From assembly GCA_035276085.1 (NCBI GenBank), contig DATELY010000160.1:1-6776 (forward strand): a stretch of 6,776 bases of DNA. The letters run 5' to 3'. Source of the stretch: DATELY01 sp035276085. Its GTDB lineage: Bacteria; Pseudomonadota; Gammaproteobacteria; Steroidobacterales; Steroidobacteraceae. Position numbers and translations under genes: made by a program. Shown here one piece after another: positions 1 to 6,307 of this stretch (its first letter is position 1; each line of letters begins with the position of its first letter). The notes beneath the pieces were generated by a model. The model was not told the DNA's origin, did no database searches, and was given only the letters and a program-made list of their open reading frames with translations.

Positions 1-43
1 AAGAACAGTGCGACGATTGACTCAAATCACTGCACCTCTGGCC

Positions 44-81
44 CCCTCCCCTGCGGAGCGGGGGAGGGTTGGGGTGGGGGC
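44..81. repeat. G/C-rich palindromic intergenic repeat
   Basis: CCCTCCCC at 44-51 pairs with GGGGAGGG at 61-68. The stem continues inward through T52-G60 and GC/GC (53-54 with 58-59) to a GGA loop, giving about 11 pairs, and it is followed by a TTGGGGTGGGGGC tail (69-81). The shape resembles a short palindromic repeat scattered in many high-GC gammaproteobacterial genomes; that is recall, not a search. It lies about 25 bases past the qmcA stop codon and could slow RNA decay or transcription there. It has no T-run on the minus strand, so it is not a classical intrinsic terminator. Confidence 0.65.
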
Positions 82-93
82 AGATCCACCCGA

Positions 94-1014
94 CTAAGCC
101 CCACTCCGCTTTGCCACCGTCGTCGCCGCAGCAATCATCGACGACAGGTCAGACAGATTCGCCGGCACGATGAGCGTGCCCTTGGCATCCTGCGCGAGCC
201 GCCCGAACTGCTTCAGATATTCCTCCGCAACTCGCAACTGCATGGCCTCGAGGCCACCGCGGCCGCTCAGCGCATTGCCGACGCGGCTCAATCCTTCCGC
301 CGTCGCCGTGGCGATCGAGAGAATCGCTTCGGCGTGGCCGTGTGCCTCGTTGATCTGCTGCTGGCGCGAGGCTTCGGATTCCTTGATCACGCGCTGCTTC
401 TCACCTTCGGCTTGATTGATCTTCGCATCGCGTTCGCCTTCGGAGGCCAGGATGACGGCGCGCTTCTCGCGCTCGGCGCGCATCTGCTTTTCCATTGCCT
501 GCAGCACATCGCGCGGCGGATTGATGTTCTTGATCTCGTAGCGCAGCACTTTGACGCCCCACGGAGCCGACGCCTTGTCCAGCTCGGTCACGACGTTCGC
601 GTTGATCGCCATGCGCTCTTCGAACGTGCGGTCGAGCTCGATCTTGCCGATCTCACTGCGCAACGTCGTTTGCGCGAGCTGTGAGATGGCGAAGCGATAA
701 TTCGTGATGCCGTACGACGCCGCCTTCGCATCGAGAATCTGCAGATACAACACGCCGTCCACACCGACCTGCACGTTGTCCTTCGTGATGCAGATCTGTT
801 CCGGAATATCGACGGCTTCTTCTTTCAGATTGTGCTTGTAGGCGATGCGATCGACGAATGGCACGAGAATATGAAAGCCGGCCTGCAGCGTGCGGCTGTA
901 GCGGCCCAGGGTTTCGACGACGTACGCACTCTGCTGTGGCACGACCGTGGCGGTCTTTGCCAGCACGATGAGGATCAGGACGACGATGGCGAGTACGCCG
1001 ATGAGAGTTTCCAT
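94..1014 (-). CDS. qmcA: SPFH/band-7 membrane protein (QmcA/stomatin-like)
   Basis: The 306-residue product is a stomatin/prohibitin-type protein held in the inner membrane by one N-terminal segment (about residues 4-19), forming large oligomers linked to membrane organisation and quality control. Next comes an SPFH domain (about 25-180) with family signatures such as AYVVETLGRY, GFHILVPFVDRI and YEIKNINPP. After it is a charged, Ala/Glu-rich coiled coil (about 173-240) containing KRAVILASEGERDAKINQAE, then a C-terminal region ending in TLIVPANLSDLSSMI. Length and order match QmcA (E. coli YbbK) closely. The ATG at 1014 has a GGAG Shine-Dalgarno (1024-1027) nine bases upstream. It follows nfeD on the same strand after a 73-base gap, as expected for the known SPFH-NfeD pairing. 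The gene is intact. The exact in vivo substrate is not settled for this family, so the symbol rests on family resemblance and neighbourhood. Confidence 0.93.
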   Translation of the reverse strand: METLIGVLAIVVLILIVLAKTATVVPQQSAYVVETLGRYSRTLQAGFHILVPFVDRIAYKHNLKEEAVDIPEQICITKDNVQVGVDGVLYLQILDAKAASYGITNYRFAISQLAQTTLRSEIGKIELDRTFEERMAINANVVTELDKASAPWGVKVLRYEIKNINPPRDVLQAMEKQMRAEREKRAVILASEGERDAKINQAEGEKQRVIKESEASRQQQINEAHGHAEAILSIATATAEGLSRVGNALSGRGGLEAMQLRVAEEYLKQFGRLAQDAKGTLIVPANLSDLSSMIAAATTVAKRSGA

Positions 1015-1044
1015 GTGTTGAAGCTCCGCTTGTTTTAGGACCTG

Positions 1045-1109
1045 GGGCTTGGGGCCTGGGACGTGGGGAAGATGGGAACCCCGGGTCTCAAGTCCCAGGC
1101 CCCAGGCCC
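1045..1109. repeat. Palindromic repeat overlapping the nfeD 3' end
   Basis: The left arm at 1045-1062 (GGGCTTGGGGCCTGGGAC) and the right arm at 1092-1109 are reverse complements over 18 positions with one mismatch, separated by a 29-base loop. Each arm is built from GGGGCCTGGGAC-like words, typical of palindromic repeats scattered in high-GC gammaproteobacteria. The right arm encodes nfeD residues 145-150, and the nfeD stop codon is in the loop. The left arm lies 31 bases upstream of the qmcA start. In the nfeD-qmcA transcript it would form a strong hairpin between the two cistrons, which could set their relative expression; that role is inferred. Confidence 0.75.
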
Positions 1110-1540
1110 TGCTTGCGCAGACGCAACGTCAGCCCGTCCATGCCGATGATCTCCGCTTCCTCGCCGAGCTCGAGCGGTCTGGCATCTTCGTTGATCGCGG
1201 ACCAGGAGGTACCGCGGAACTCGACTTTGCCGCTCTCGCCCGGCGCGAGCCGCGTGTTCATGCGAATGCGGTCGCCCGCCGCGACGCGTTCGGCCACAGT
1301 GCCTTCCACGCGGCGTACGCGTTCGTAGAGACGCTTGCGGAACGTCACCATCAGCAGTGCGGCCAGCAGCCCCATCGTGAGCCACTGCGCCCATGCGGGC
1401 AGCACGATGCCCGCCAGCCCCAACACGCCGACGACCAGCGCGGAGAAGCCGAAGAACACGAGATAGAACTGCGCATCGATGACGAACATCTCCGTCCCGA
1501 GCAGCGCAGCGCCGAGAATGATCCAGCCATACCAGGGCAT
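1088..1540 (-). CDS. nfeD: NfeD family membrane protein
   Basis: The 150-residue product is a short-form NfeD protein (no protease domain), the usual partner of SPFH proteins such as QmcA. Residues about 5-70 are strongly hydrophobic and form two to three membrane segments (IILGAALLGTEMF, YLVFFGFSALVVGVLGLAGIVL, WLTMGLLAALLMVTF). A basic stretch (RKRLYERVRR) leads to the C-terminal OB-fold domain (about 80-144), with the family pattern GKVEFRGTSWSA, then LELGEEAEIIGMDGLTLRLRK. I start it at the ATG at 1540 because GGCGGG lies eight bases upstream; an in-frame GTG at 1549 would add three residues with no spaced ribosome binding site. The last six residues (GLGPGT) come from a palindromic repeat and are not part of the conserved domain. 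It precedes qmcA on the same strand, probably as one transcript. Confidence 0.9.
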   Translation of the reverse strand: MPWYGWIILGAALLGTEMFVIDAQFYLVFFGFSALVVGVLGLAGIVLPAWAQWLTMGLLAALLMVTFRKRLYERVRRVEGTVAERVAAGDRIRMNTRLAPGESGKVEFRGTSWSAINEDARPLELGEEAEIIGMDGLTLRLRKQGLGPGT

Positions 1541-1578
1541 GTGATGCACCCGCCGATGTTGTTGTTCGAGTGGACGTC

Positions 1579-1607
1579 AGTGTAGCGCCAGATGATGAAC
1601 TTCTGAA
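1579..1607 (-). promoter_or_regulatory. Candidate sigma-70 promoter for nfeD-qmcA
   Basis: Reading the minus strand, TTCAGA (1607-1602, four of six matches to TTGACA) is followed after 17 bases by TACACT (1584-1579, four of six matches to TATAAT). Transcription would start near 1572, leaving a leader of about 30 bases before the nfeD ATG at 1540. Position and spacing are right for the pair, but both boxes are only moderate matches. Confidence 0.35.
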
Positions 1608-1730
1608 TCGAGCCGGTGGAGCTGAGCGACTCAGGCTGCGAAAATCGACAGGAATCCGCCGCAAGCTCACGTATCACGGGCAGAAGGGGAACGTTACACT
1701 ACTGGTTGTAAAAACAGCCAGGAGAGGTCG

Positions 1731-3095
1731 ATGGACGACGACGCTCGCCGTGCGCAACGCGTGCGCGAAATCGATGCACTCAGGGACGAGATCACTCAGC
1801 TCGCCGGCCATCTCAACGCGGCCAACTATCGCTTCCTCAAGCTCGTCGCCGAATTCGATCGCCGCGCAGGCTGGGTCGACCACGCAACGCACTCCTGCGC
1901 CCATTGGCTCAACTGGAAATGCGGCATTGCCATGGGCGCGGCGCGCGAGAAGGTCAGAGTCGCGCGTGCACTCGAAAGCCTGCCGAAGATCTCAGCCGCG
2001 ATGGAACGCGGCGAGATCAGTTATTCGAAAGTACGCGAGATGACCCGCGTCGCCTGTGCCGCCACGGAAGAAGCGCTGGTGATGATCGCCCGGCACGGCA
2101 CCGCCGCCCACGTCGAGAAGATGGTGCGAGGGTTTCGTCGCGCGAAGAATGCGGAAGAGATGCAGCGCGAAGCCGTTCAGCAGGCGGAGCGCTCGGTGAG
2201 CTGGCATTACGACGCGGACGGCTCATTGCTGCTCAGAGCGAAACTGCCCGCCGAGATCGGCGCGATCGTGTTGAAGGCAATGGAGCTGGCGATCGAAGAG
2301 ATTCCGCTGGAACAGGTGAGCCAATCGCGTGCCGACGTTCCCGCTGGAACGCCAACCGTCAAATCCATACCCAGCGCAAGACGCGCCGATGCCCTCGCCC
2401 TCCTCGCCGAATCGTTTCTCGAACACGGCGTCGCAGCGACCACGGGCGGCGAGCGCAACCAGATCATCGTGCACGTCGCAGAGGAAACCCTCCGCAACCA
2501 CGCTGCAGGTTGTTGCGAGTTCGAACAGGGCCCTGCAATCGCAGCCGAAACCGCACGCCGCCTCGCCTGCGACGCCAGCATCATCACATTGATCGAAAGC
2601 GAAAACGGCGACCCACTCAACCTAGGCCGCAAAACCCGCACGATCTCCACACCCCTACGCCGCTTCCTACGGGCCAGAGACAAGGGCTGCCGCTTCCCAG
2701 GCTGCGCCAACACCCACCACATCGACGCCCACCACATCCAACACTGGGCCAACGGTGGCAACACGAAACCCTCGAACCTCGTGAGCCTCTGCAGCTTTCA
2801 TCATCGCAAAGTGCATGAGGGAGGGATGCGCATCGAAGTGCTGGATGACGGGGCGCTGCGGTTCATCAAACCGGACGGCACGATGATCGATAGCACGGCT
2901 CAAGGATGTACGCAGCCGCTAAGCGATTGGACGCAGATCTACAGAGAGCATGGTGAGTTGGAGATACACATAAACGAGAAGACTGCGGCGACGAAGTGGC
3001 TGGGGGAGAGGTGTGATTATGGGTTGGGGGTGGAGGTGTTGTTGGCGCAGGCGAAGAGGGGAAGGTCGGTGGGGGCGTTCCAGCGGGAACGTTAG
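1731..3095 (+). CDS. DUF222 domain-containing HNH endonuclease
   Basis: The 454-residue product has the two-part layout of DUF222-HNH proteins (the 13E12-type family, often multicopy). The mainly helical DUF222 region spans about residues 10-310 and includes HATHSCAHWLNWKCGI, MERGEISYSKVREMTRV and RLACDASIITLIE. The HNH nuclease module is at about 316-365. Putative zinc ligands are Cys320 and Cys325 (CRFPGC) with Cys354 and His357. The catalytic and metal-binding set is D332-A-H334-H335, Asn349 and His358, followed by a VHEGG segment. All key positions are present, so it should be a metal-dependent nuclease if expressed; the family's biological role is not established. The ATG at 1731 has a strong GGAGAGG ribosome binding site (1721-1727). 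A TACACT box (1695-1700) is a possible -10 but lacks a convincing -35. It is divergent from nfeD and stands alone. The last 100 or so codons have base composition opposite to the preceding HNH-coding part. A decayed relative lies at 5657-5833. Confidence 0.92.
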   Translation: MDDDARRAQRVREIDALRDEITQLAGHLNAANYRFLKLVAEFDRRAGWVDHATHSCAHWLNWKCGIAMGAAREKVRVARALESLPKISAAMERGEISYSKVREMTRVACAATEEALVMIARHGTAAHVEKMVRGFRRAKNAEEMQREAVQQAERSVSWHYDADGSLLLRAKLPAEIGAIVLKAMELAIEEIPLEQVSQSRADVPAGTPTVKSIPSARRADALALLAESFLEHGVAATTGGERNQIIVHVAEETLRNHAAGCCEFEQGPAIAAETARRLACDASIITLIESENGDPLNLGRKTRTISTPLRRFLRARDKGCRFPGCANTHHIDAHHIQHWANGGNTKPSNLVSLCSFHHRKVHEGGMRIEVLDDGALRFIKPDGTMIDSTAQGCTQPLSDWTQIYREHGELEIHINEKTAATKWLGERCDYGLGVEVLLAQAKRGRSVGAFQRER

Positions 3096-3523
3096 GGTGG
3101 TGGAGGAGAGTAAAGCGCTGCGAGCCATCCGACGAGATCCAGCCTGCGATTTACGCACGAAGCCGAGCGCACACAGGGAACACGGCATCTCACCCGAAGC
3201 GCTCTCACAGACGAAATGTCGTCGCTCGCGGATCGATCGGCCTAAATCGTACGCACTCTGTGCGCACTGAAAACGCTCGTGAGCGCAAACTTTGGGCGCT
3301 CCTAGGGCGAGACGACTGATGAAGACCCAAGTGTCTGTTTTCGGCCAGGAGCGGACATAGCGATGGAGCTATTGCGGCTTCCCGGCCCGGCAGTTATAGC
3401 GCGGAATCAGCATTTGATCGGTTCATGTCATCGTGAGGTCGTGATGACGCTCGGACCGTCGCCCGTTGAGTGCTGCTCTTCCCGGGTACCAGAGACGCCG
3501 TGCTGTTTGTGCTCAGAACGGAT
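3096..3523. other. Non-coding stretch between convergent genes
   Basis: No convincing coding sequence was found on either strand between the DUF222-HNH stop and the FG-GAP lipoprotein stop. The genes converge here, so transcription terminators are expected, but no stem followed by a T-run is visible. Small hairpins are present: CGCAC-TCT-GTGCG (3252-3264), the motif hairpin at 3332-3358, and GTCATC/GATGAC (3427-3432 with 3443-3448). The stretch is less G-skewed than the 3' end of the HNH gene before it. Confidence 0.6.
3332..3358. repeat. Hairpin motif copy A
   Basis: TCGGCCAGGAGCGGACAT at 3341-3358 differs at one base from two further copies at 5944-5961 and 6070-6087, all in the same orientation. 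Its left flank TGTCTGTT (3332-3339) pairs with AGCGGACA (3350-3357) by six Watson-Crick and two G-U pairs around a TTCGGCCAGG loop, so the unit is a stem-loop. It resembles short intergenic hairpin repeats of gammaproteobacteria; its function is unknown. Confidence 0.6.
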
Positions 3524-5533
3524 TTAATACAGATACACAGAATCTCCGGTGACTGCGACTCCTGTTCCCACTGCAAGAATTCGCCCATCGGCCGACAGTG
3601 ACAGTGCGTATCCGAAGTAACCACCCGGATCGAGAGTCGGCCCCTTTACATACGAGCGCTGTGACAATGCGGCACCCGCCGACGTAAACACATAGGCCGC
3701 ACCTCTGTTTGGCATCGTAGTGTCAGACTGGTCCCCGTTTATCCCAGTCGCATTGCTGGCCTCCGGATAGGAGCCCACTACGGCGACAAGGCCGTTCTTT
3801 GCTAGATCGACGGTATATCCAAAGTAATAGTCCTGTGCTGTATTCGATGGCTTGATGTAATGCTGCTGAGACCAATTCGTGCCAACGCGTTTGAATAAGT
3901 ACGCGGCGCCGCTCTGCGAGGCACTCTGATTCATCTGATCCCCATCGATTCCAGTTGCACTGCTCGACTCATATGGCGAGCCTACTAGCAGCACAGTCCC
4001 GTCCGCCGACAAGTCGATCGAATTGCCAAAAAGGGTGATCGGTCGAGGATTGGATGCTTTGATGTATGCCTGTTGCGACCACGCAGCGTTCTGCCGCGTG
4101 AAGACGAACACCGCGCCACTCTCGGTCGCGCGTTGATTCATCTGATCGCCATTGATCCCCTCAGAATCACTGTCGTCCCGGGGCCCGGCAACAGCTAGCA
4201 CGTCTCCACTCTCGGATAGCGCAACTGAAAATCCAAATTCCATCTGAGCATTCGCATTGGAGGCCTTGATGTAGGCCTGCTGGCTCCAGATCCCTGAGGA
4301 TTCCTGGAACAGATACACGGCACCGGTGCCGAGTGCGCTTGTATCATTCTGATTGCCGTTTATGCCTGAAGCATTGCTAGATTCTCCTGGCGCGCCTACC
4401 GCAAGCGTGTGACCGTTGCCGGACAAGCTCACTTTCCATCCGAACTGGTCGAGGCGGTGCGTGTTCGAAGCTTTGATGTAGGCTTGCTGCGACCATGTAC
4501 CTTGGTTGCGATCAAAGACGTAAACGGCGCCGCTCTCGTCCGTCGAAACACCATCTGATTCATTTCCGTTGGGACCGGTAGCTGCGCTGTCTTCGTTGGG
4601 TGCACTGACTACCAGTCGGTTTCCGTCATCGGACAGTGCAACGCCCCCTCCAAACCCGTCGCCAGCACCGGTGTTTGACGCCTTGATGTAGGCCTGTCGC
4701 GACCAGGCAATGCCGTCATAGACGTACACAAAGGCAGCGCCGCTTTGGAAGGCAGACTGATTTGTCACATCACCGTTGATGCCCGTTGAACCGCCCGATT
4801 CACCAGGATCGCCGATCGCGAGCGTTGTTCCATCTGCAGAGATCGCGACGGATGCGCCGAATGCATCGCCAACCGACGCGACCGAATTCGAGAAGTGACC
4901 GATGGCCAGCTGAGAAGATGCCTGGATGGGTAAAGAATCGGTGCAACCTCCCACGTTGCAGGCCGCAACGATGTATCTCGTGTTCAACCAGTCGGTGAGA
5001 TGCACGGCCACAGATTCGCTGAATGTGGTTGTCGAGATCTTCGTGCCCAGAACGCTACGTTCGCTGCCAAGCGTCTTTCTGACCTCGTAGTAAGTGGCGC
5101 CGGCGGCAGGACCCCAAGTCAGGATGACTCTCTTCACGCCGTACGTTACGTTGACTACGGGTTGCTCCGGCAACGTCGTGCAGACTACGGCCACGGAGCT
5201 CACATCGGCTTTCGCTGTTCCCGTTCCGTTATCCACAGAGCAATGCTGGTGCGGCGGTTGCGTGAGCACAGCTACGGCATACGACTTTCCGGATGCGACC
5301 TTTGTGGGAAATGAAAAGGCGCCGACTGCATCGACGGTGAGACTTTCCATACCATTGTTGGTCAGCACCAAACCCTTTTCCGTCAGCCCCGAAACCGAGC
5401 CACCGATGACGTATGTGACTAGGGTCGATGGCTCGGCCGATCCTCCCCCTCCGCAAGCAGCCAAAACAGCAAGAAGCAGCAGACGAGCGATCCCGAGAAA
5501 AGTCCTTATCCGCGTCACAGCGCTTGAACTCAT
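3524..5533 (-). CDS. FG-GAP beta-propeller lipoprotein
   Basis: The predicted 669-residue product is a surface or periplasmic lipoprotein. The start chosen at 5533 gives a type II signal peptide: basic VTRIRTF, hydrophobic LLLLAVLA, and lipobox LAAC with Cys27, then a GGGGS linker. Gly at +2 fits outer-membrane sorting. A longer in-frame start at 5671 would bury this signal behind 46 extra residues. AAGAGA upstream of the ATG is a weak ribosome binding site. Residues about 38-119 form a beta-sandwich-like domain (GGSVSGLTEKGLVL, with Cys98 and Cys118 a possible disulfide); about 121-207 resembles fibronectin type III (VILTWGPAAGATYYEVR). Residues 225-669 hold seven FG-GAP_2 units of 69-70 residues beginning at Phe225, 294, 364, 433, 502, 571 and 640. 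Each reads roughly FGxSVALSxDG, LAVGAP, TGINGDQ, SGAVYVF, WSQQAYIKASN. The NGD/NGN loops may bind calcium. Such propellers usually bind proteins or glycans; the ligand here is unknown. A possible promoter (TTGTCA 5644-5639, 17 bases, CATTGT 5621-5616) is weak. Confidence 0.88.
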   Translation of the reverse strand: MSSSAVTRIRTFLGIARLLLLAVLAACGGGGSAEPSTLVTYVIGGSVSGLTEKGLVLTNNGMESLTVDAVGAFSFPTKVASGKSYAVAVLTQPPHQHCSVDNGTGTAKADVSSVAVVCTTLPEQPVVNVTYGVKRVILTWGPAAGATYYEVRKTLGSERSVLGTKISTTTFSESVAVHLTDWLNTRYIVAACNVGGCTDSLPIQASSQLAIGHFSNSVASVGDAFGASVAISADGTTLAIGDPGESGGSTGINGDVTNQSAFQSGAAFVYVYDGIAWSRQAYIKASNTGAGDGFGGGVALSDDGNRLVVSAPNEDSAATGPNGNESDGVSTDESGAVYVFDRNQGTWSQQAYIKASNTHRLDQFGWKVSLSGNGHTLAVGAPGESSNASGINGNQNDTSALGTGAVYLFQESSGIWSQQAYIKASNANAQMEFGFSVALSESGDVLAVAGPRDDSDSEGINGDQMNQRATESGAVFVFTRQNAAWSQQAYIKASNPRPITLFGNSIDLSADGTVLLVGSPYESSSATGIDGDQMNQSASQSGAAYLFKRVGTNWSQQHYIKPSNTAQDYYFGYTVDLAKNGLVAVVGSYPEASNATGINGDQSDTTMPNRGAAYVFTSAGAALSQRSYVKGPTLDPGGYFGYALSLSADGRILAVGTGVAVTGDSVYLY
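3527..4861 (-). repeat. Seven coding repeats of 207-210 bp (propeller blades)
   Basis: Within the FG-GAP gene the blades run 4861-4655, 4654-4445, 4444-4238, 4237-4031, 4030-3824, 3823-3617 and a short last one at 3616-3527. Five units are exactly 69 codons and one is 70. The strand coding YIKASN recurs almost unchanged in DNA as well as protein: plus-strand words like TTGATGTAGGCCTG appear near 4265, 4474 and 4684, with close variants near 4058 and 3853. This suggests growth by unequal exchange with later divergence in the loops. Confidence 0.85.
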
Positions 5534-5656
5534 TTGCAGTTCTCTTGTTTGAATTCTTAGGGAGAGTAGTAAGCTCCGCGCATTCCGTTCCCCGTGCGGT
5601 ACTACTTTGGACCTAACAATGCCGCAATCCAAAGACGCTGACAATGGAGCTGGATC

Positions 5657-5833
5657 GATGTTGCCGAACATCCGCTCATGAAGATGCTTTCATGATCGGC
5701 CGGCGGGTGCTGTGAGTTTAAGGATGAACCTTCACTGGCGAACGGTACAACGGCTTTCATGCGGCTGCGCCATCGTCGAGTTGATCGAGACGACAACGGC
5801 GAACCGCTCAACATCGGGCAAAGGACGCTGTAG
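5657..5833 (+). pseudogene. Decayed DUF222-HNH gene fragment
   Basis: This is a broken relative of the intact gene at 1731-3095, in the same orientation. Reading forward with frame changes, DVAEHPL (5657-5677) matches HVAEETL (residues 248-254). AGGCCEFKDEPSLAN (5699-5743) matches residues 258-272 at 8 of 15. TVQRLSCGCAIVELIE (5742-5789) matches residues 274-289 at 8 of 16. NGEPLNIGQRT (5795-5827) matches residues 292-302 at 7 of 11. The pieces occur in the right order in frames 2, 0 and 2, with a TGA at 5693-5695, an apparent 5-base deletion near 5742, a 1-base deletion at 5790-5794 and a TAG at 5831-5833. Further decayed similarity may run on to about 5918 (an ACGCGCTTATG stretch where the family often reads TRYVDAHH), less securely. 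The first half of the gene is absent; the FG-GAP start lies at 5533. The divergence shows a separate family member, not a recent copy. Confidence 0.75.
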
Positions 5834-5943
5834 TCACCTCGATTCTTCGAGCCATTCTGAAGTAGAGGTTTGCACGAATGCACGACCCGGTACCGAGACG
5901 CGCTTATGTACCGCGTAGGTTGTGACTGAGGTGTTGGCGAGTA

Positions 5944-5986
5944 TCGGCCAAGAGCGGACATCAGCAACGCAAAAATGCAACCTGAC
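5944..5986. repeat. Hairpin motif copy B with shared flank
   Basis: TCGGCCAAGAGCGGACAT (5944-5961) is identical to copy C at 6070-6087. Similarity continues downstream with small gaps through AAAATGCAA and CCTGAC (5981-5986), so about 43 bases are shared with copy C. Unlike copies A and C, the sequence to its left does not pair with the motif, so this copy seems to have lost half of its stem. Confidence 0.6.
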
Positions 5987-6063
5987 ACTGAGACGGACAC
6001 TCAAGCGGGCCATGGAAACATGTCACGCCACGAGGGTGGGCCGCTAAGGCGCACCGCCAATAA

Positions 6064-6114
6064 CCGCTCTCGGCCAAGAGCGGACATCACAAAATGCAAA
6101 TACGCAAACCTGAC
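6064..6114. repeat. Hairpin motif copy C with shared flank
   Basis: CCGCTCT (6064-6070) pairs perfectly with AGAGCGG (6077-6083) around a CGGCCA loop, and the motif runs to 6087. It is followed by AAAATGCAA and CCTGAC as in copy B, ending at 6114, where the 12-bp tandem repeat begins. It is the best-formed hairpin of the three copies. Confidence 0.65.
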
Positions 6115-6135
6115 GCCGATACCGACGCCGATACC
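6112..6135. repeat. 12-bp tandem repeat, two copies
   Basis: GACGCCGATACC occurs at 6112-6123 and again, identically, at 6124-6135, followed by a partial TATACC. It is non-coding and directly continues motif copy C; simple slippage could explain it. Confidence 0.8.
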
Positions 6136-6237
6136 TATACCGGAGCGCTCTGGCTTTTACCCACTTGGCGGGGTGGAAAGAGGGTGGGCAAGGCCGTGAA
6201 ATTCAGCTCGATGGCGATGGCTTCCGAACGACCAAAA

Positions 6238-6307
6238 AGGGACGGATCTATTTCAGCGAATCGCGCCAAACGCCGCTACTGGATCGCCCAAAATAAATCC
6301 GTCCCCT
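6238..6307. repeat. Long imperfect inverted repeat
   Basis: GGGACGGATCTATTT (6239-6253) is the reverse complement of AAATAAATCCGTCCC (6291-6305) at 14 of 15 positions, with further A/T pairing beyond a small bulge. The arms enclose 37 bases. It closely resembles palindromic elements seen near REP-associated tyrosine (RAYT) transposase genes in proteobacteria; this is recall, and no transposase gene is in the window. It sits past the 3' end of the oxidoreductase gene and could also act as an mRNA 3' stem. Confidence 0.65.

Larger units (their letters stand above)
5840..6233. other. Repeat-bearing non-coding stretch
   Basis: No gene is supported here on either strand; short open frames have no recognisable domain, initiation signal or codon pattern. 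The stretch holds the possible tail of the HNH remnant (to about 5918), two copies of an 18-base hairpin motif with shared flanks (5944-5986 and 6070-6114) and a 12-bp tandem repeat (6112-6135). From about 6140 to 6233 I see nothing identifiable. Confidence 0.55.

Noticed and set aside
170..684. Plus-strand open frames opposite qmcA
   Set aside because: Antisense shadows of a strongly conserved gene.
1035..1670. A 211-residue minus-strand open frame across nfeD
   Set aside because: Low-complexity Arg/Ala-rich composition, overlaps nfeD in a different frame, no ribosome binding site or family motif.
1904..2818. A 304-residue plus-strand open frame inside the HNH gene
   Set aside because: It is an Arg/Pro-rich shadow in another frame of the well-supported DUF222-HNH gene and has no domain.
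3013..3270. An 85-residue plus-strand open frame past the HNH gene
   Set aside because: Half of it overlaps the HNH 3' end in another frame and the rest shows no recognisable protein.
3427..3448. Bidirectional terminator between the convergent genes
   Set aside because: The six-pair stem has a ten-base loop and no T-run on either strand.
3527..4861. CRISPR-like periodic repeats
   Set aside because: The roughly 207-bp period is in frame with propeller blades and there are no short identical repeats with unique spacers.
5534..5671. A 46-residue N-terminal extension of the FG-GAP protein
   Set aside because: It would place the lipoprotein signal peptide and lipobox inside the protein, so the start at 5533 is preferred.
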